DNA of 15,215 nucleotides, taken from contig JAPFCT010000035.1 in the NCBI GenBank assembly GCA_026169575.1, positions 1-15,215 on the forward strand. Reading direction: 5' to 3'. Both the position numbers and the translations under genes were made by a program. Below the pieces are notes generated by a model. The model was not told the DNA's origin, did not search any database, and worked only from the letters and a program-made list of their open reading frames with translations. The stretch comes from Faecalimonas sp. (lineage in GTDB: Bacteria; Bacillota_A; Clostridia; Lachnospirales; Lachnospiraceae). Shown here one piece after another: positions 1-6,768 of this stretch (position 1 is the first letter of the stretch; each line of letters opens with the position of its first letter).

Positions 1-810
1 CAGAAAGAAGAGCAGTTACAGGCAGCAGGACTGTTAGACCCGATGCCGGAGCAACTCGTTCGTTATTATGGGCAGCTTCTGAAATTCGACTTTGGCGAAT
101 CCAGAAGAATTCAGAACGGTGTTGATGTCGTATCGGTAATTGGCGATAAATTCACAATCTCTATGAAACTTGGATGTACTGCACTTGTGATTTCCCTTTT
201 CGTAGGTATCCTGATCGGTATTATCCAGACATTGAATAAGGATCGATTTTTAGATCATGTTGGAACGGCATATACGATTTTCGTAAATGCGGTGCCGAGC
301 CTTGTATCGTACTCTCTGATACTGGCATTTGGTGCAAAAGTACTGGGGCTTCCATCCCTTTACTCTACACGAAATCCGTCAGAGACAAGTATCCTTCCGA
401 TCGTATGTCTGTCACTGGCATCGATCGCAAGTTATGCGCTCTGGACGAGACGTTACATGGTAGATGAACTGAATAAGGACTATATCAAGCTTGCCCGCGT
501 GAAAGGTACTTCTTCTGCGGGAATTATGGTGAAACATGTATTTAAAAATGCATTCGTGCCGTTAGCACAGTATATTCCGGCATCATTTTTATATACGATC
601 GGTGGATCACTTCTGGTAGAGCGTTTCTTCTCTGTACCGGGAATGGGACCACTTTTGACAGATGCGATCGTCAGATATGACGTAAATGTCGTACAGACAC
701 TCGTAATTCTTTACGCCGTACTTGGTACACTGGGCGTATTCCTCGGGGATATCCTCATGATGTTACTTGACCCGAGAATTAAACTTACAGGAAAAGGAGG
801 AACACGATAA
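1..810 (+). CDS. oppB: Oligopeptide ABC transporter permease OppB (5' end outside window)
   Basis: One of two membrane subunits of a peptide importer in the cytoplasmic membrane. The frame is open from base 1 with no stop, and residues before the Met at 43 match the usual OppB region ahead of the FDFGES motif, so the real start lies upstream and 43 is an internal Met. Counting from that Met, hydrophobic segments lie at about 42-62, 75-97, 117-134, 172-196 and 218-241. The permease EAA-type loop that docks on the ATPases is at about 150-173 (LARVKGTSS, then FKNAFVPLA). The family-typical end, with DPRIKL, is present. The stop shares one base with the oppC start (TAATG). The order oppB-C-D-F supports the call. 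The substrate (oligopeptide rather than dipeptide or nickel) is inferred from the Ami/Opp-like form of the downstream ATPases. Confidence 0.9.
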   Translation, partial: QKEEQLQAAGLLDPMPEQLVRYYGQLLKFDFGESRRIQNGVDVVSVIGDKFTISMKLGCTALVISLFVGILIGIIQTLNKDRFLDHVGTAYTIFVNAVPSLVSYSLILAFGAKVLGLPSLYSTRNPSETSILPIVCLSLASIASYALWTRRYMVDELNKDYIKLARVKGTSSAGIMVKHVFKNAFVPLAQYIPASFLYTIGGSLLVERFFSVPGMGPLLTDAIVRYDVNVVQTLVILYAVLGTLGVFLGDILMMLLDPRIKLTGKGGTR

Positions 811-1736
811 TGGGAGAAAATGAGAAAAAAGATGATTTATTCCGGTTCGTAGAATATTCTGCGGAAGAAGCGGAACGTACTGGATATTCAGACTATTCTT
901 ATTGGAAATCCGTGTTCCAGAATTTTCTGAAGAAAAAATCAGCGGTAGTTATGGCGGTAATCTTTTTTGCGCTTGTCATTTTTTCTTTCATCGCACTGGG
1001 AATCGGAAAATACGATTACGCAGCATTAAAGACAGACTCTGCAATGGCATTCCAGTCTCCGAACAGTGAATACTGGTTCGGAACAGACAACCTCGGACGT
1101 GACTACTGGTGCCAGGTATGGTATGCTGCACAGACTTCCATCAAGCTGGCTCTGATCGTTGCTCTCGGTGAGTGCATACTTGGAGTTGTAATCGGATGCG
1201 TGTGGGGATATGTAAGAAGTCTCGACCGTATTCTGACAGAAGTTTATAATATTATCAATAACGTACCGGTTATTATTTATATGACATTGATCGCGCTGCT
1301 TGTCGGACAGTCATTTACGGTGATGTGTGTCTCACTGATCGGATTTGGATGGCTGACGATGGCGAGAAATGTGCGTAACCTTGTTATGATGTACCGTGAC
1401 AGAGAGTATAACCTCGCTTCACGGTGTCTGGGAACTCCGGTCTGGCGGGTGCTCGTAAAGAACATTCTGCCATATTTGATCAGTATCATTATCCTGAGAC
1501 TTGCATTATCGATCCCATCGACGATTGCACTTGAGTCTACCTTGTCCTACCTCGGACTTGGACTTGGAATTGATACACCGTCACTGGGTATTCTGCTTAG
1601 AAATGCCCGTAACTATTTCCTCGAACACCCGTATCTTCTGATCTTCCCGGCGGTGATCGTATCTCTTATCACAGTTACGTTCTACCTTGTTGGAAATGCA
1701 TTCTCTGATGCGGCTGACCCGAGAAATCACGTATAG
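810..1736 (+). CDS. oppC: Oligopeptide ABC transporter permease OppC
   Basis: Second membrane subunit of the peptide importer, 308 aa, normal for OppC. A hydrophilic N-terminus (1-42) is followed by a first helix at about 45-64, the OppC/DppC hallmark FGTDNLGRD at 90-98, further helices at about 112-133, 152-170, 222-240 and 275-296, and the cytoplasmic EAA loop LASRCLGTP...NILP at 202-221. The C-terminus has the usual SDAADPRNH. Start 810 is supported by AGGAGG at 795-800 with a 9-nt spacer. The start A is the last base of the oppB stop, which suggests translational coupling. Gram-positive OppC proteins such as the lactococcal one share the long segment around the EAA loop (NLASR-LGTP, KNI-P). 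Confidence 0.92.
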   Translation: MGENEKKDDLFRFVEYSAEEAERTGYSDYSYWKSVFQNFLKKKSAVVMAVIFFALVIFSFIALGIGKYDYAALKTDSAMAFQSPNSEYWFGTDNLGRDYWCQVWYAAQTSIKLALIVALGECILGVVIGCVWGYVRSLDRILTEVYNIINNVPVIIYMTLIALLVGQSFTVMCVSLIGFGWLTMARNVRNLVMMYRDREYNLASRCLGTPVWRVLVKNILPYLISIIILRLALSIPSTIALESTLSYLGLGLGIDTPSLGILLRNARNYFLEHPYLLIFPAVIVSLITVTFYLVGNAFSDAADPRNHV

Positions 1737-1750
1737 AACGGAGGACTGCT

Positions 1751-2791
1751 ATGACAAAAGAACCAATCTTGTCTGCGAAAGATGTAGAAATCCAGTTTAG
1801 CTTACGTGGCAAAAAACTGACGGCGATTCGCAGATGTTCCTTAGACCTTTATGAAGGAGAGACGCTTGCGATCGTAGGAGAGTCAGGATCCGGAAAATCA
1901 GTATTTACTAAATCATTTCTGGGTATGCTCGACTCGAACGGAAGCATTACGAACGGATCTATCATGTATGATGGAAAAGATCTGGCAAAATACAAAAAAG
2001 AGAAGGACTGGAGAACGATCCGTGGAAAGAAGATTTCTATGGTAATGCAGGATCCGATGACTTCTCTGAACCCATTGAAAAAAGTAGGAAAACAGATTCA
2101 GGAAAGTATTGAACTGAATCAGGGGATCAAAGGCGCTGAGGCGAAGAAGATGGCGCTGGAGATGCTTGAAAAAGTAGGAATTCCATTTCCGGAGAAGAGA
2201 TACAACCAGTATCCGCATGAATTTTCCGGTGGTATGAGACAGCGTGTCGTAATCGCGATCGCAGCTGCCTGTCATCCAGATATCCTGATCTGTGATGAGC
2301 CTACGACTGCCCTGGACGTAACGATCCAGGCACAGATTCTGAATCTGATCAGAGATCTTCAGAAAGAACTGAAGATGACTGTTATTTATATTACACACGA
2401 TCTTGGTGTTGTGGCAAATGTGGCAGACCGTGTCGCTGTTATGTATGCAGGACAGATCGTAGAGTATGGTACGGTCAATGAGATCTTCTATGACGCATGG
2501 CATCCATACACATGGGCGCTCTTGTCTTCCCTGCCGCAGTTAGGTGTGAAAGGGGAACCGCTGCCGACGATCGAGGGTACGCCTCCGAACTTGTTCAACA
2601 AGATCAAGGGAGATGCATTTGCACCGCGTAATAAGAAGGCGCTTGCCATCGACTTTGAGGAGGAGCCGCCATTTTTCGAGATTACACCGACACATAAGGC
2701 GAAGACATGGTATTTAGATCCACGTGCGCCGAGGATCGAACAGCCGGAGGCAATCAAACGTCTTCGTGCAAGTATGGAAGGAAGAGGGTAA
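1751..2791 (+). CDS. oppD: Oligopeptide ABC transporter ATP-binding protein OppD
   Basis: ATPase subunit, 346 aa, that powers peptide uptake together with OppF. Walker A GESGSGKS is at 43-50, the ABC signature SGGMRQ at 159-164, Walker B LICDEP with D182 and catalytic E183, and the switch histidine H216 (ITHDL). The oligopeptide-family C-terminal extension follows ([14 protein letters not shown], then GTPPNLFN). Most Opp/Dpp ATPases carry CPFAPRC...C here, which binds a [4Fe-4S] cluster in characterised DppD proteins. This protein reads [15 protein letters not shown], and the later Cys before Trp is Thr (KAKTWYL). Streptococcal AmiE and lactococcal OppD show the same cysteine-free form, as I recall. 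The RBS CGGAGG at 1739-1744 has a 6-nt spacer, and the gap after oppC is 14 nt. Confidence 0.93.
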   Translation: MTKEPILSAKDVEIQFSLRGKKLTAIRRCSLDLYEGETLAIVGESGSGKSVFTKSFLGMLDSNGSITNGSIMYDGKDLAKYKKEKDWRTIRGKKISMVMQDPMTSLNPLKKVGKQIQESIELNQGIKGAEAKKMALEMLEKVGIPFPEKRYNQYPHEFSGGMRQRVVIAIAAACHPDILICDEPTTALDVTIQAQILNLIRDLQKELKMTVIYITHDLGVVANVADRVAVMYAGQIVEYGTVNEIFYDAWHPYTWALLSSLPQLGVKGEPLPTIEGTPPNLFNKIKGDAFAPRNKKALAIDFEEEPPFFEITPTHKAKTWYLDPRAPRIEQPEAIKRLRASMEGRG

Positions 2792-2796
2792 GGACG

Positions 2797-3732
2797 ATGC
2801 AAGAAAAAGAAAAACTGATTGAGTTGAAAGATCTGCAGATTACCTTCGGAACCGGAAAGAAGAAGTTTGTTGCAGTCGATCATGTCAATTTTGATATTTA
2901 TAAAGGAGAGACGTTCGCACTGGTAGGAGAATCTGGATCTGGAAAGACGACGATCGGGCGTGCGATCACAAGAATCAACCCGGTATCTGCCGGAGAGATC
3001 TTATTCAAGGGACGTCGGATCAGCGGTAAGATTTCCAAAGAGCTTGACCTTGAAGTGATCAAGAAATGTCAGATGATCTTCCAGGATCCACAGGCATCCT
3101 TAAATGAGCGTGCGAAAGTGGATTATATCATCTCAGAAGGTCTGATCAACCATCATCTTTACAAAGATGAGAAAGACAGATACAATAAAGTGCAGAATGC
3201 ACTTCGGGAAGTTGGTCTTTTACCGGAATTTGCATCCCGTTTCCCACACGAATTCTCAGGTGGACAGAGACAGCGTATCGGCATTGCGCGTGCGCTGATC
3301 ATGGAGCCGGAGTTTGTTGTGGCGGATGAGCCAATTTCTGCGCTGGACGTTTCAATCCGTGCACAGGTGCTCAATCTTCTGAATGAACTGAAGAAGACCA
3401 AAGGTCTGACTTATTTATTTATCGCACACGACTTGTCCGTTGTCAGATTTATTTCAGACCGTATCGCAGTTATCTATAAGGGACGTATCGTGGAGCTTGC
3501 AGAGGCAGAAGAACTGTTCCTGCATCCGCTTCATCCATATACAAAAGCGCTGCTTTCCGCTGTACCGATCCCAGATCCGGAGCGTGAGAAGAAGAAAGAA
3601 CTCATCATTTACGATCCGTCAATCCATGATTACAGCGTAGACCAGCCGGTTTGGGAAGAGATTCTTCCGGGACATTTTGTCTATGGAAATCAGAAAGAAC
3701 TGGAAGGATACCGCAGAGAAATCGAAAAATAA
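2797..3732 (+). CDS. oppF: Oligopeptide ABC transporter ATP-binding protein OppF
   Basis: Second ATPase of the importer, 311 aa from ATG 2797. Walker A GESGSGKT is at 44-51, signature SGGQR at 154-158, Walker B VVADEP with D177 and E178, the D-loop SALD, and the switch H211 (IAHDL). The C-terminus (about 270-311) has [11 protein letters not shown] and LPGHFVYGN, as in AmiF/lactococcal-type OppF, and lacks the cysteine motif of DppF-like proteins. An in-frame ATG at 2707 would add 30 residues encoded inside oppD. Start 2797 is preferred because conserved OppF sequence begins right after it and GAGGG at 2784-2788 gives an 8-nt spacer. The RBS overlaps the last codons of oppD, so the two ATPases are probably made in step. 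Last gene before the operon terminator. Confidence 0.93.
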   Translation: MQEKEKLIELKDLQITFGTGKKKFVAVDHVNFDIYKGETFALVGESGSGKTTIGRAITRINPVSAGEILFKGRRISGKISKELDLEVIKKCQMIFQDPQASLNERAKVDYIISEGLINHHLYKDEKDRYNKVQNALREVGLLPEFASRFPHEFSGGQRQRIGIARALIMEPEFVVADEPISALDVSIRAQVLNLLNELKKTKGLTYLFIAHDLSVVRFISDRIAVIYKGRIVELAEAEELFLHPLHPYTKALLSAVPIPDPEREKKKELIIYDPSIHDYSVDQPVWEEILPGHFVYGNQKELEGYRREIEK

Positions 3733-3741
3733 AATGGATCA

Positions 3742-3778
3742 CAGCCGGGGCAGAGAAAAAATCTTTGCCGGAAGGCTG
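3742..3778 (+). other. Stem-loop after oppF, without a U-tract
   Basis: An inner stem pairs GGCAGAGA (3749-3756) with TCTTTGCC (3762-3769) with one G-U pair and an all-A loop. An outer stem pairs CAGCC (3742-3746) with GGCTG (3774-3778). No T-run follows, so by itself it is not a standard intrinsic terminator. It lies 10 nt after the oppF stop and upstream of the real terminator. It may protect the 3' end of the opp mRNA; that role is inference. Confidence 0.5.
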
Positions 3779-3797
3779 GATGAAACGTATAAAATGT

Positions 3798-3847
3798 GTC
3801 TTGTTGAGGAAGAACTTTCAGTAAAACCTTGACAAGACTTATTTTTT
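3798..3847 (+). terminator. Rho-independent terminator of the opp operon
   Basis: A 12-bp stem pairs 3798-3809 (GTCTTGTTGAGG) with 3827-3838 (CCTTGACAAGAC). Ten pairs are Watson-Crick and two are G-U. The loop is 17 nt and TTATTTTTT (3839-3847) follows. It sits 66 nt after the oppF stop on the coding strand. Confidence 0.8.
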
Positions 3848-3909
3848 GTGGAAGAGTATGAAATGGACAGAGAATGTAAAATGGTACTCAGGTAAAGGAA
3901 GAAGAGAAG

Positions 3910-4326
3910 ATGATTAAAAAAATCCGTATGATATTTAAAAAGTATATGATCCGCCCCATGCTGTATCAGTCTGTGACGAAGTTTGCTGTGGCGCTGGTGC
4001 TTTGTCTTCTTTGGGACAGATTTTTGAATCAGGACGGCTATCGCTCAATGGCAGAGAGCGCGCTTTTTGTTGCGGGATGTATCTTCCTGATGCTGGCGTG
4101 GATCCAGTATCTCAGACTGGACGGTGTGCGTGTCCACCATTTGATGGAGGAGAAGCAGGAGAAGAAGCAGAAGCACGTTACAAAAGATATGGTGGACTTT
4201 GTAGAGGAAAAGATCATTCCATTTGGAGAACTGGATGATGAGGAGCGGATCGTGTGCCGGTTTCTGGGAGATTTACTGTGTGCGCTTGCCTGTCTGCTGC
4301 CATCTTTGATCGCGATGGCGATCTAG
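3910..4326 (+). CDS. Small membrane protein of unknown function
   Basis: I do not recognise this 138-residue protein. A basic N-terminus (MIKKIRMIFKKY) leads into three predicted membrane helices at about 20-38, 48-66 and 116-136. Between helices 2 and 3 is a highly charged stretch of about 45 residues: a Lys/Glu-rich run at about 79-92, then an acidic segment with GELDDEER at 106-113. By the positive-inside rule the N-terminus is probably cytoplasmic, which also puts the charged loop between helices 2 and 3 in the cytoplasm. The start follows a purine-rich AAAGGAAG (3895-3902) that can serve as an RBS. The gene stands alone between the opp terminator and the terminator at 4398-4447. I could not identify a convincing promoter in the 62 nt between terminator and start, so some expression may come from read-through of opp. 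No signal peptide cleavage motif or catalytic motif is seen. Confidence 0.7.
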   Translation: MIKKIRMIFKKYMIRPMLYQSVTKFAVALVLCLLWDRFLNQDGYRSMAESALFVAGCIFLMLAWIQYLRLDGVRVHHLMEEKQEKKQKHVTKDMVDFVEEKIIPFGELDDEERIVCRFLGDLLCALACLLPSLIAMAI

Positions 4327-4397
4327 CATAGGGAGAAAACAGAAACAAACCGTACAGTAACATCTTATAGAGGAGAAGCGGAAGCGGCGGAGATATA

Positions 4398-4447
4398 CCG
4401 ACCCCCAAAAGTTAGAAAAGAATCTAACAGTTGGAGGTCGGTTTTTT
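4398..4447 (+). terminator. Strong rho-independent terminator after the small membrane gene
   Basis: A near-symmetric 44-nt inverted repeat has three stacked stems: CCGACC (4398-4403) with GGTCGG (4436-4441), CCAA (4405-4408) with TTGG (4431-4434), and GTTAGA (4411-4416) with TCTAAC (4423-4428). The stems are separated by one mismatch and a 2x2 internal loop, and the apical loop is AAAGAA. TTTTTT follows at 4442-4447. The rest of the 295-nt gap (4327-4621) holds no open frame that I can support. It contains the promoter and dyad described below. Confidence 0.9.
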
Positions 4448-4539
4448 ATTGCGTAGAAAATTTGGGGAAAGGAGTCCTCCTCTGTTTTTTCTGACTTTTT
4501 GGGAGAAAAGAGTATCAATCATTTTTTTAAAGAAAAGAG

Positions 4540-4568
4540 TTGACAACACGGAAAGCAGTCGATATAAT
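4540..4568 (+). promoter_or_regulatory. Consensus sigma-A promoter of the GntR-ABC operon
   Basis: The -35 TTGACA (4540-4545) and -10 TATAAT (4563-4568) both match consensus exactly and are separated by 17 nt, the optimum. Transcription should begin near 4575, leaving a leader of about 47 nt before the ATG at 4622. An A/T-rich stretch lies just upstream (4521-4535). A promoter this close to consensus usually needs a repressor, which fits the regulator gene it drives. Confidence 0.9.
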
Positions 4569-4577
4569 GCATATATA

Positions 4578-4599
4578 GTTAATTACTTGAGCAACTAAC
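4578..4599 (+). promoter_or_regulatory. Probable operator dyad for the linked GntR/YtrA-type repressor
   Basis: A 22-nt imperfect palindrome of the form GTTAnTTnCT-N2-AGnAAnTAAC has 8 of 11 symmetric pairs, with the mismatches evenly spaced. It begins a few bases after the predicted start point, where a bound dimer would block the polymerase. An overlapping shorter dyad (TAGTT at 4576-4580, AACTA at 4593-4597) is an alternative centre. Assignment to the adjacent regulator is inference from position. Confidence 0.5.
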
Positions 4600-4621
4600 C
4601 ATATAACGAGAGGAGGAAAAG

Positions 4622-4990
4622 ATGAAGCTGAATTTTGATGATGAGAAGCCTGTGTTTTTGCAGATTGCGGAAGGAATCGAAGATGCGATCCTGACCGGGG
4701 TATTTCAGGAAGAGAGTCAGATTCCTTCTACGACAGAGATATCTGTGACTTACAAGATCAACCCGGCAACTGCGCTGAAAGGAATCAACCTGCTGGTGGA
4801 TGCCGGGATCGTGTATAAGAAGAGAGGAGTAGGGATGTTTGTGGCAGAAGGTGCAGTGAGAAAGCTGAGACAGAAGAGGAAAGACCAGTTTTACGAGAAT
4901 TTTGTGAGTCGTCTTGTGGAGGAGGCGAAGAAGCTGGAGATTACAGATGTGGAGATCATTTCGATGATAGAAAGGGGATTTTCAAAATGA
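4622..4990 (+). CDS. GntR-family transcriptional regulator, YtrA type
   Basis: A 122-residue DNA-binding regulator. Residues about 8-76 form the GntR winged helix-turn-helix: VFLQIAEGIEDAILTGVF, the family motif QIPSTTEISVTYKINPATA, then the recognition-helix and wing region LLVDAGIVYKKRGVGMFV. The C-terminus (about 77-122) is a short charged helical tail. This is too small for an FCD or UTRA ligand domain and matches the YtrA subfamily, which dimerises through this tail. Proteins of this subfamily usually repress their own operon and an adjacent ABC transporter in response to cell-wall-active antibiotics or other stress; the inducer here is not known. AGGAGG at 4611-4616 with a 5-nt spacer sets the start. 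The stop overlaps the ATPase start in ATGA. Confidence 0.9.
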   Translation: MKLNFDDEKPVFLQIAEGIEDAILTGVFQEESQIPSTTEISVTYKINPATALKGINLLVDAGIVYKKRGVGMFVAEGAVRKLRQKRKDQFYENFVSRLVEEAKKLEITDVEIISMIERGFSK

Positions 4991-5844
4991 GTGGGATCAA
5001 GATCAGGGAAGTGACAAAGGTATACAAGGATACAAAGGCGCTGGATCACGTCAGTGTACAGTTTGAGGAAGGGAAGATCTATGCACTCCTCGGACGGAAT
5101 GGAGCGGGAAAATCTACGCTGCTCAATATCATCAGCAACCGGATTTTTTCGGATCAGGGAGAAGTGCTTGTGGATGGAAAGGATGCGCGGGAGAATGATC
5201 AGGTACAGCAGAATATTTACCTGATGAGTGAACAGACACTTTATCCGGCGGGTATGAAGATCCAGCAGGCATTCCGGTGGTCGAAGGACTTTTATCCGAA
5301 GTTCGATATGGACTACGCGATGGAGCTTGCAAAGATGTTTGGACTGAATACAAAGAAGAAGGTGCGGGCGCTTTCGACCGGATATAAATCTATTTTTAAG
5401 CTGATCATTGCACTTTCGGTCAACGTTCCGTATCTGTTTCTGGATGAGCCGGTGCTTGGTCTGGATGCAAATCACAGAGAGATGTTTTACCGGATCCTGC
5501 TTGAGAAGTACATGGAAGCGCCGTTTACGATCGTAATCTCCACACATCTGATCGAGGAGATTGCAAGCGTGATCGAGCATGTTGTGATCTTAAAAGAAGG
5601 AAGGGTGATCAAAGACTGTGCGACGGAGGAACTGCTTGCCGGGGGATACAGAATTTCCGGGAAAAAAGAAACGGTCGATACATGGATTCAGGGCGAAGAT
5701 GTGATCGGCACAGAGATGCTCGGAACGATGAAGACAGCATATGTGATCGGAAGTTCCAAAGCAAAATGGAAAGAAGCGCCGGAAGAACTTGAAATTGCGA
5801 AGCTGGATCTGCAGAAGATGTTTATCCAGATGACAAATCGTTAG
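4987..5844 (+). CDS. ABC transporter ATP-binding protein linked to the GntR regulator
   Basis: A 285-residue cytoplasmic ATPase predicted to power the membrane protein encoded next. Walker A GRNGAGKS is at 36-43, the Q-loop region near 75-80 (YLMSEQTLYP), Walker B YLFLDEP with D153 and E154, the D-loop GLDA, and the switch histidine H187 (STHLIEE). The ABC signature is degenerate: LSTGYKS at 129-135 instead of LSGGQ. The second Gly is kept (G132). I have the impression that this form is common in transporters linked to YtrA-type regulators. About 70 residues after the ABC core (215-285) form an extension that I cannot assign. The start overlaps the regulator stop by 4 nt (ATGA), so translation is probably coupled. 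Export of an antimicrobial or envelope-related substrate is inferred from operon type only. Confidence 0.9.
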   Translation: MSGIKIREVTKVYKDTKALDHVSVQFEEGKIYALLGRNGAGKSTLLNIISNRIFSDQGEVLVDGKDARENDQVQQNIYLMSEQTLYPAGMKIQQAFRWSKDFYPKFDMDYAMELAKMFGLNTKKKVRALSTGYKSIFKLIIALSVNVPYLFLDEPVLGLDANHREMFYRILLEKYMEAPFTIVISTHLIEEIASVIEHVVILKEGRVIKDCATEELLAGGYRISGKKETVDTWIQGEDVIGTEMLGTMKTAYVIGSSKAKWKEAPEELEIAKLDLQKMFIQMTNR

Positions 5845-5856
5845 AGGGGGATGGGT

Positions 5857-6612
5857 ATGAGAATGAAGAATAGTTTTAAATATCAGTTTCAGGAAGTGTG
5901 GCAGTCGATTGGGATCTTATATCTCGTTCAGGTCGGGATGCGTCTGCTGGCGCTGTTTCTTGCAAGCAAAGTCGGTGGAGAGCATGTGACGATGACTGGG
6001 ATGAATGTGATGTCGGCAATGTTTATGTTGATCATGGGGATGTGTACATTTACAGAAAGTTTTCAGTTTTTGCTGCAGAATGGTGTGAGCAGAAAGCAGA
6101 TTTTGGCAGGAAAGCTGCTTGGCTTCGCAGTCGGTGCAGGGATGTGCGGAGTAGCGGATACATTGCTTGGTATCGTAGATCAAAAGCTGTCAGGATGGGG
6201 GAAGATTCAGTTTGGCGGAGAGATCCTGCCACTGTTTTATCCAGAGTTTTTAGACGGGGCATCTTTCATTGCGAGAGTGATCGTAACGGTGGCGCTTCTG
6301 TTCGTAGTCTATGCGCTTTTTGTGGGGGCAGGATGTGTCGTGTCTATTATCTGGTATCGCTTAAATAAAGTCGGAAGACTTGTATTTGCATTTGGAGTAC
6401 CTGCTGTTATATGGTTTATATATCCAATCGCAGACTATTTTCTGTTTGGCGGAAAGAGCATGATCGCGATTATGAATGCGGTCATGAAGTTATCCGGAAT
6501 CACCGATGGAAATCCGTTCTATGGATTCATATCTGGCATAGCTGCACTGGCAATCCTGGCAGGGCTCAGTGCACTGCTGATTCGGAAAACCGTAGTCAGA
6601 CGAGAGAATTAA
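5857..6612 (+). CDS. ABC transporter membrane subunit (ABC-2-like)
   Basis: A 251-residue integral membrane protein with about six hydrophobic segments (about 13-35, 45-72, 85-107, 139-166, 171-196 and 222-243) and short loops. No helicase, protease or extracellular-domain motif is seen. Its position 12 nt after the ATPase, with nothing else in the operon, makes it the likely membrane partner, probably working as a homodimer with two ATPases. There are three close in-frame ATGs at 5851, 5857 and 5863. I chose 5857 because the purine-rich RBS (AGAGGGGG, 5843-5850) would touch the ATG at 5851 but gives a workable spacer to 5857. The start could be 5851. The polypeptide is divergent enough that I cannot name a substrate. 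Confidence 0.82.
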   Translation: MRMKNSFKYQFQEVWQSIGILYLVQVGMRLLALFLASKVGGEHVTMTGMNVMSAMFMLIMGMCTFTESFQFLLQNGVSRKQILAGKLLGFAVGAGMCGVADTLLGIVDQKLSGWGKIQFGGEILPLFYPEFLDGASFIARVIVTVALLFVVYALFVGAGCVVSIIWYRLNKVGRLVFAFGVPAVIWFIYPIADYFLFGGKSMIAIMNAVMKLSGITDGNPFYGFISGIAALAILAGLSALLIRKTVVRREN

Positions 6613-6657
6613 TTTTACGATAAAGCGCTTCTGAAAAGTGGGAGATCATTCTATATT

Positions 6658-6711
6658 TCCTCCGGAAATCATGCTATAATGAAGTACATGATTTTCGGAG
6701 GATTTTATTTT
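6658..6711 (+). terminator. Rho-independent terminator of the GntR-ABC operon
   Basis: A 16-bp stem pairs 6658-6673 with 6687-6702 (TCCTCCGGAAATCATG against CATGATTTTCGGAGGA). Fifteen pairs are Watson-Crick and one is G-U (6665 with 6695). The loop is 13 nt (6674-6686) and TTTTATTTT follows at 6703-6711. It lies 45 nt after the membrane-subunit stop. The loop holds a TATAAT box listed separately, so the element may have a double use. Confidence 0.8.
6672..6680 (+). promoter_or_regulatory. Extended -10 promoter element ahead of the unknown gene and addBA
   Basis: TG at 6672-6673, one base, then TATAAT at 6675-6680 forms a full extended -10 element, which can work with a poor -35. The region 16-18 nt upstream (6651-6658) is A/T-rich with no TTGACA-like box. 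Predicted start is near 6687, inside the right arm of the terminator stem. A transcript from here could not fold that hairpin and would read on to the gene at 6769. It is the only promoter candidate I see for 6769-15215. Confidence 0.6.
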
Positions 6712-6756
6712 GCAATCAGGAAGGAACGGATCAGGAGTGCAGAGATAAATCCGGAG

Positions 6757-6762
6757 AGGAGG
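6757..6762 (+). promoter_or_regulatory. Ribosome binding site that sets the start at 6769
   Basis: AGGAGG with a 6-nt spacer to ATG 6769. The alternative upstream in-frame ATGs (6679 and 6688) have no such site, and 6679 falls inside the -10 element. Confidence 0.85.
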
Positions 6763-6768
6763 AGAAGT

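Noticed and set aside
1913..2503. Minus-strand open frame of 196 codons opposite oppD
   Set aside because: Mirror of oppD coding sequence covering its signature and Walker B region; no recognisable protein features.
2707..2796. N-terminal 30-codon extension of OppF from ATG 2707
   Set aside because: Encoded wholly within oppD and unlike OppF N-termini; ATG 2797 has the right spacing to GAGGG and begins conserved sequence.
3829..3862. TTGACA followed by a TATGAA-like box, resembling a promoter for the small membrane gene
   Set aside because: The TTGACA is part of the right arm of the opp terminator stem, and the spacing to TATGAA is 22 nt, too long for a sigma-A promoter.
3877..3882. TAAAAT as a -10 box for the gene at 3910
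   Set aside because: No acceptable -35 at 16-18 nt upstream and no correct extended TGn element; not strong enough to list.
4458..4500. Small palindrome AGGAGTCCTCCT before a T-run as a second terminator
   Set aside because: Only 5 bp with a 2-nt loop, too tight to form a stable hairpin; the strong terminator just upstream already explains termination.
4891..5580. Minus-strand open frame of 229 codons opposite the GntR and ATPase genes
   Set aside because: It lies fully antisense to genes with clear motifs, has a Cys/His/Arg/Leu-rich composition typical of reverse-strand shadows, and shows no domain.
6710..6748. Possible 12-codon leader peptide starting at TTG 6710 after GGAGG at 6697-6701
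   Set aside because: Very short, TTG start, and the GGAGG is part of the hairpin stem; no attenuator structure follows before 6769.
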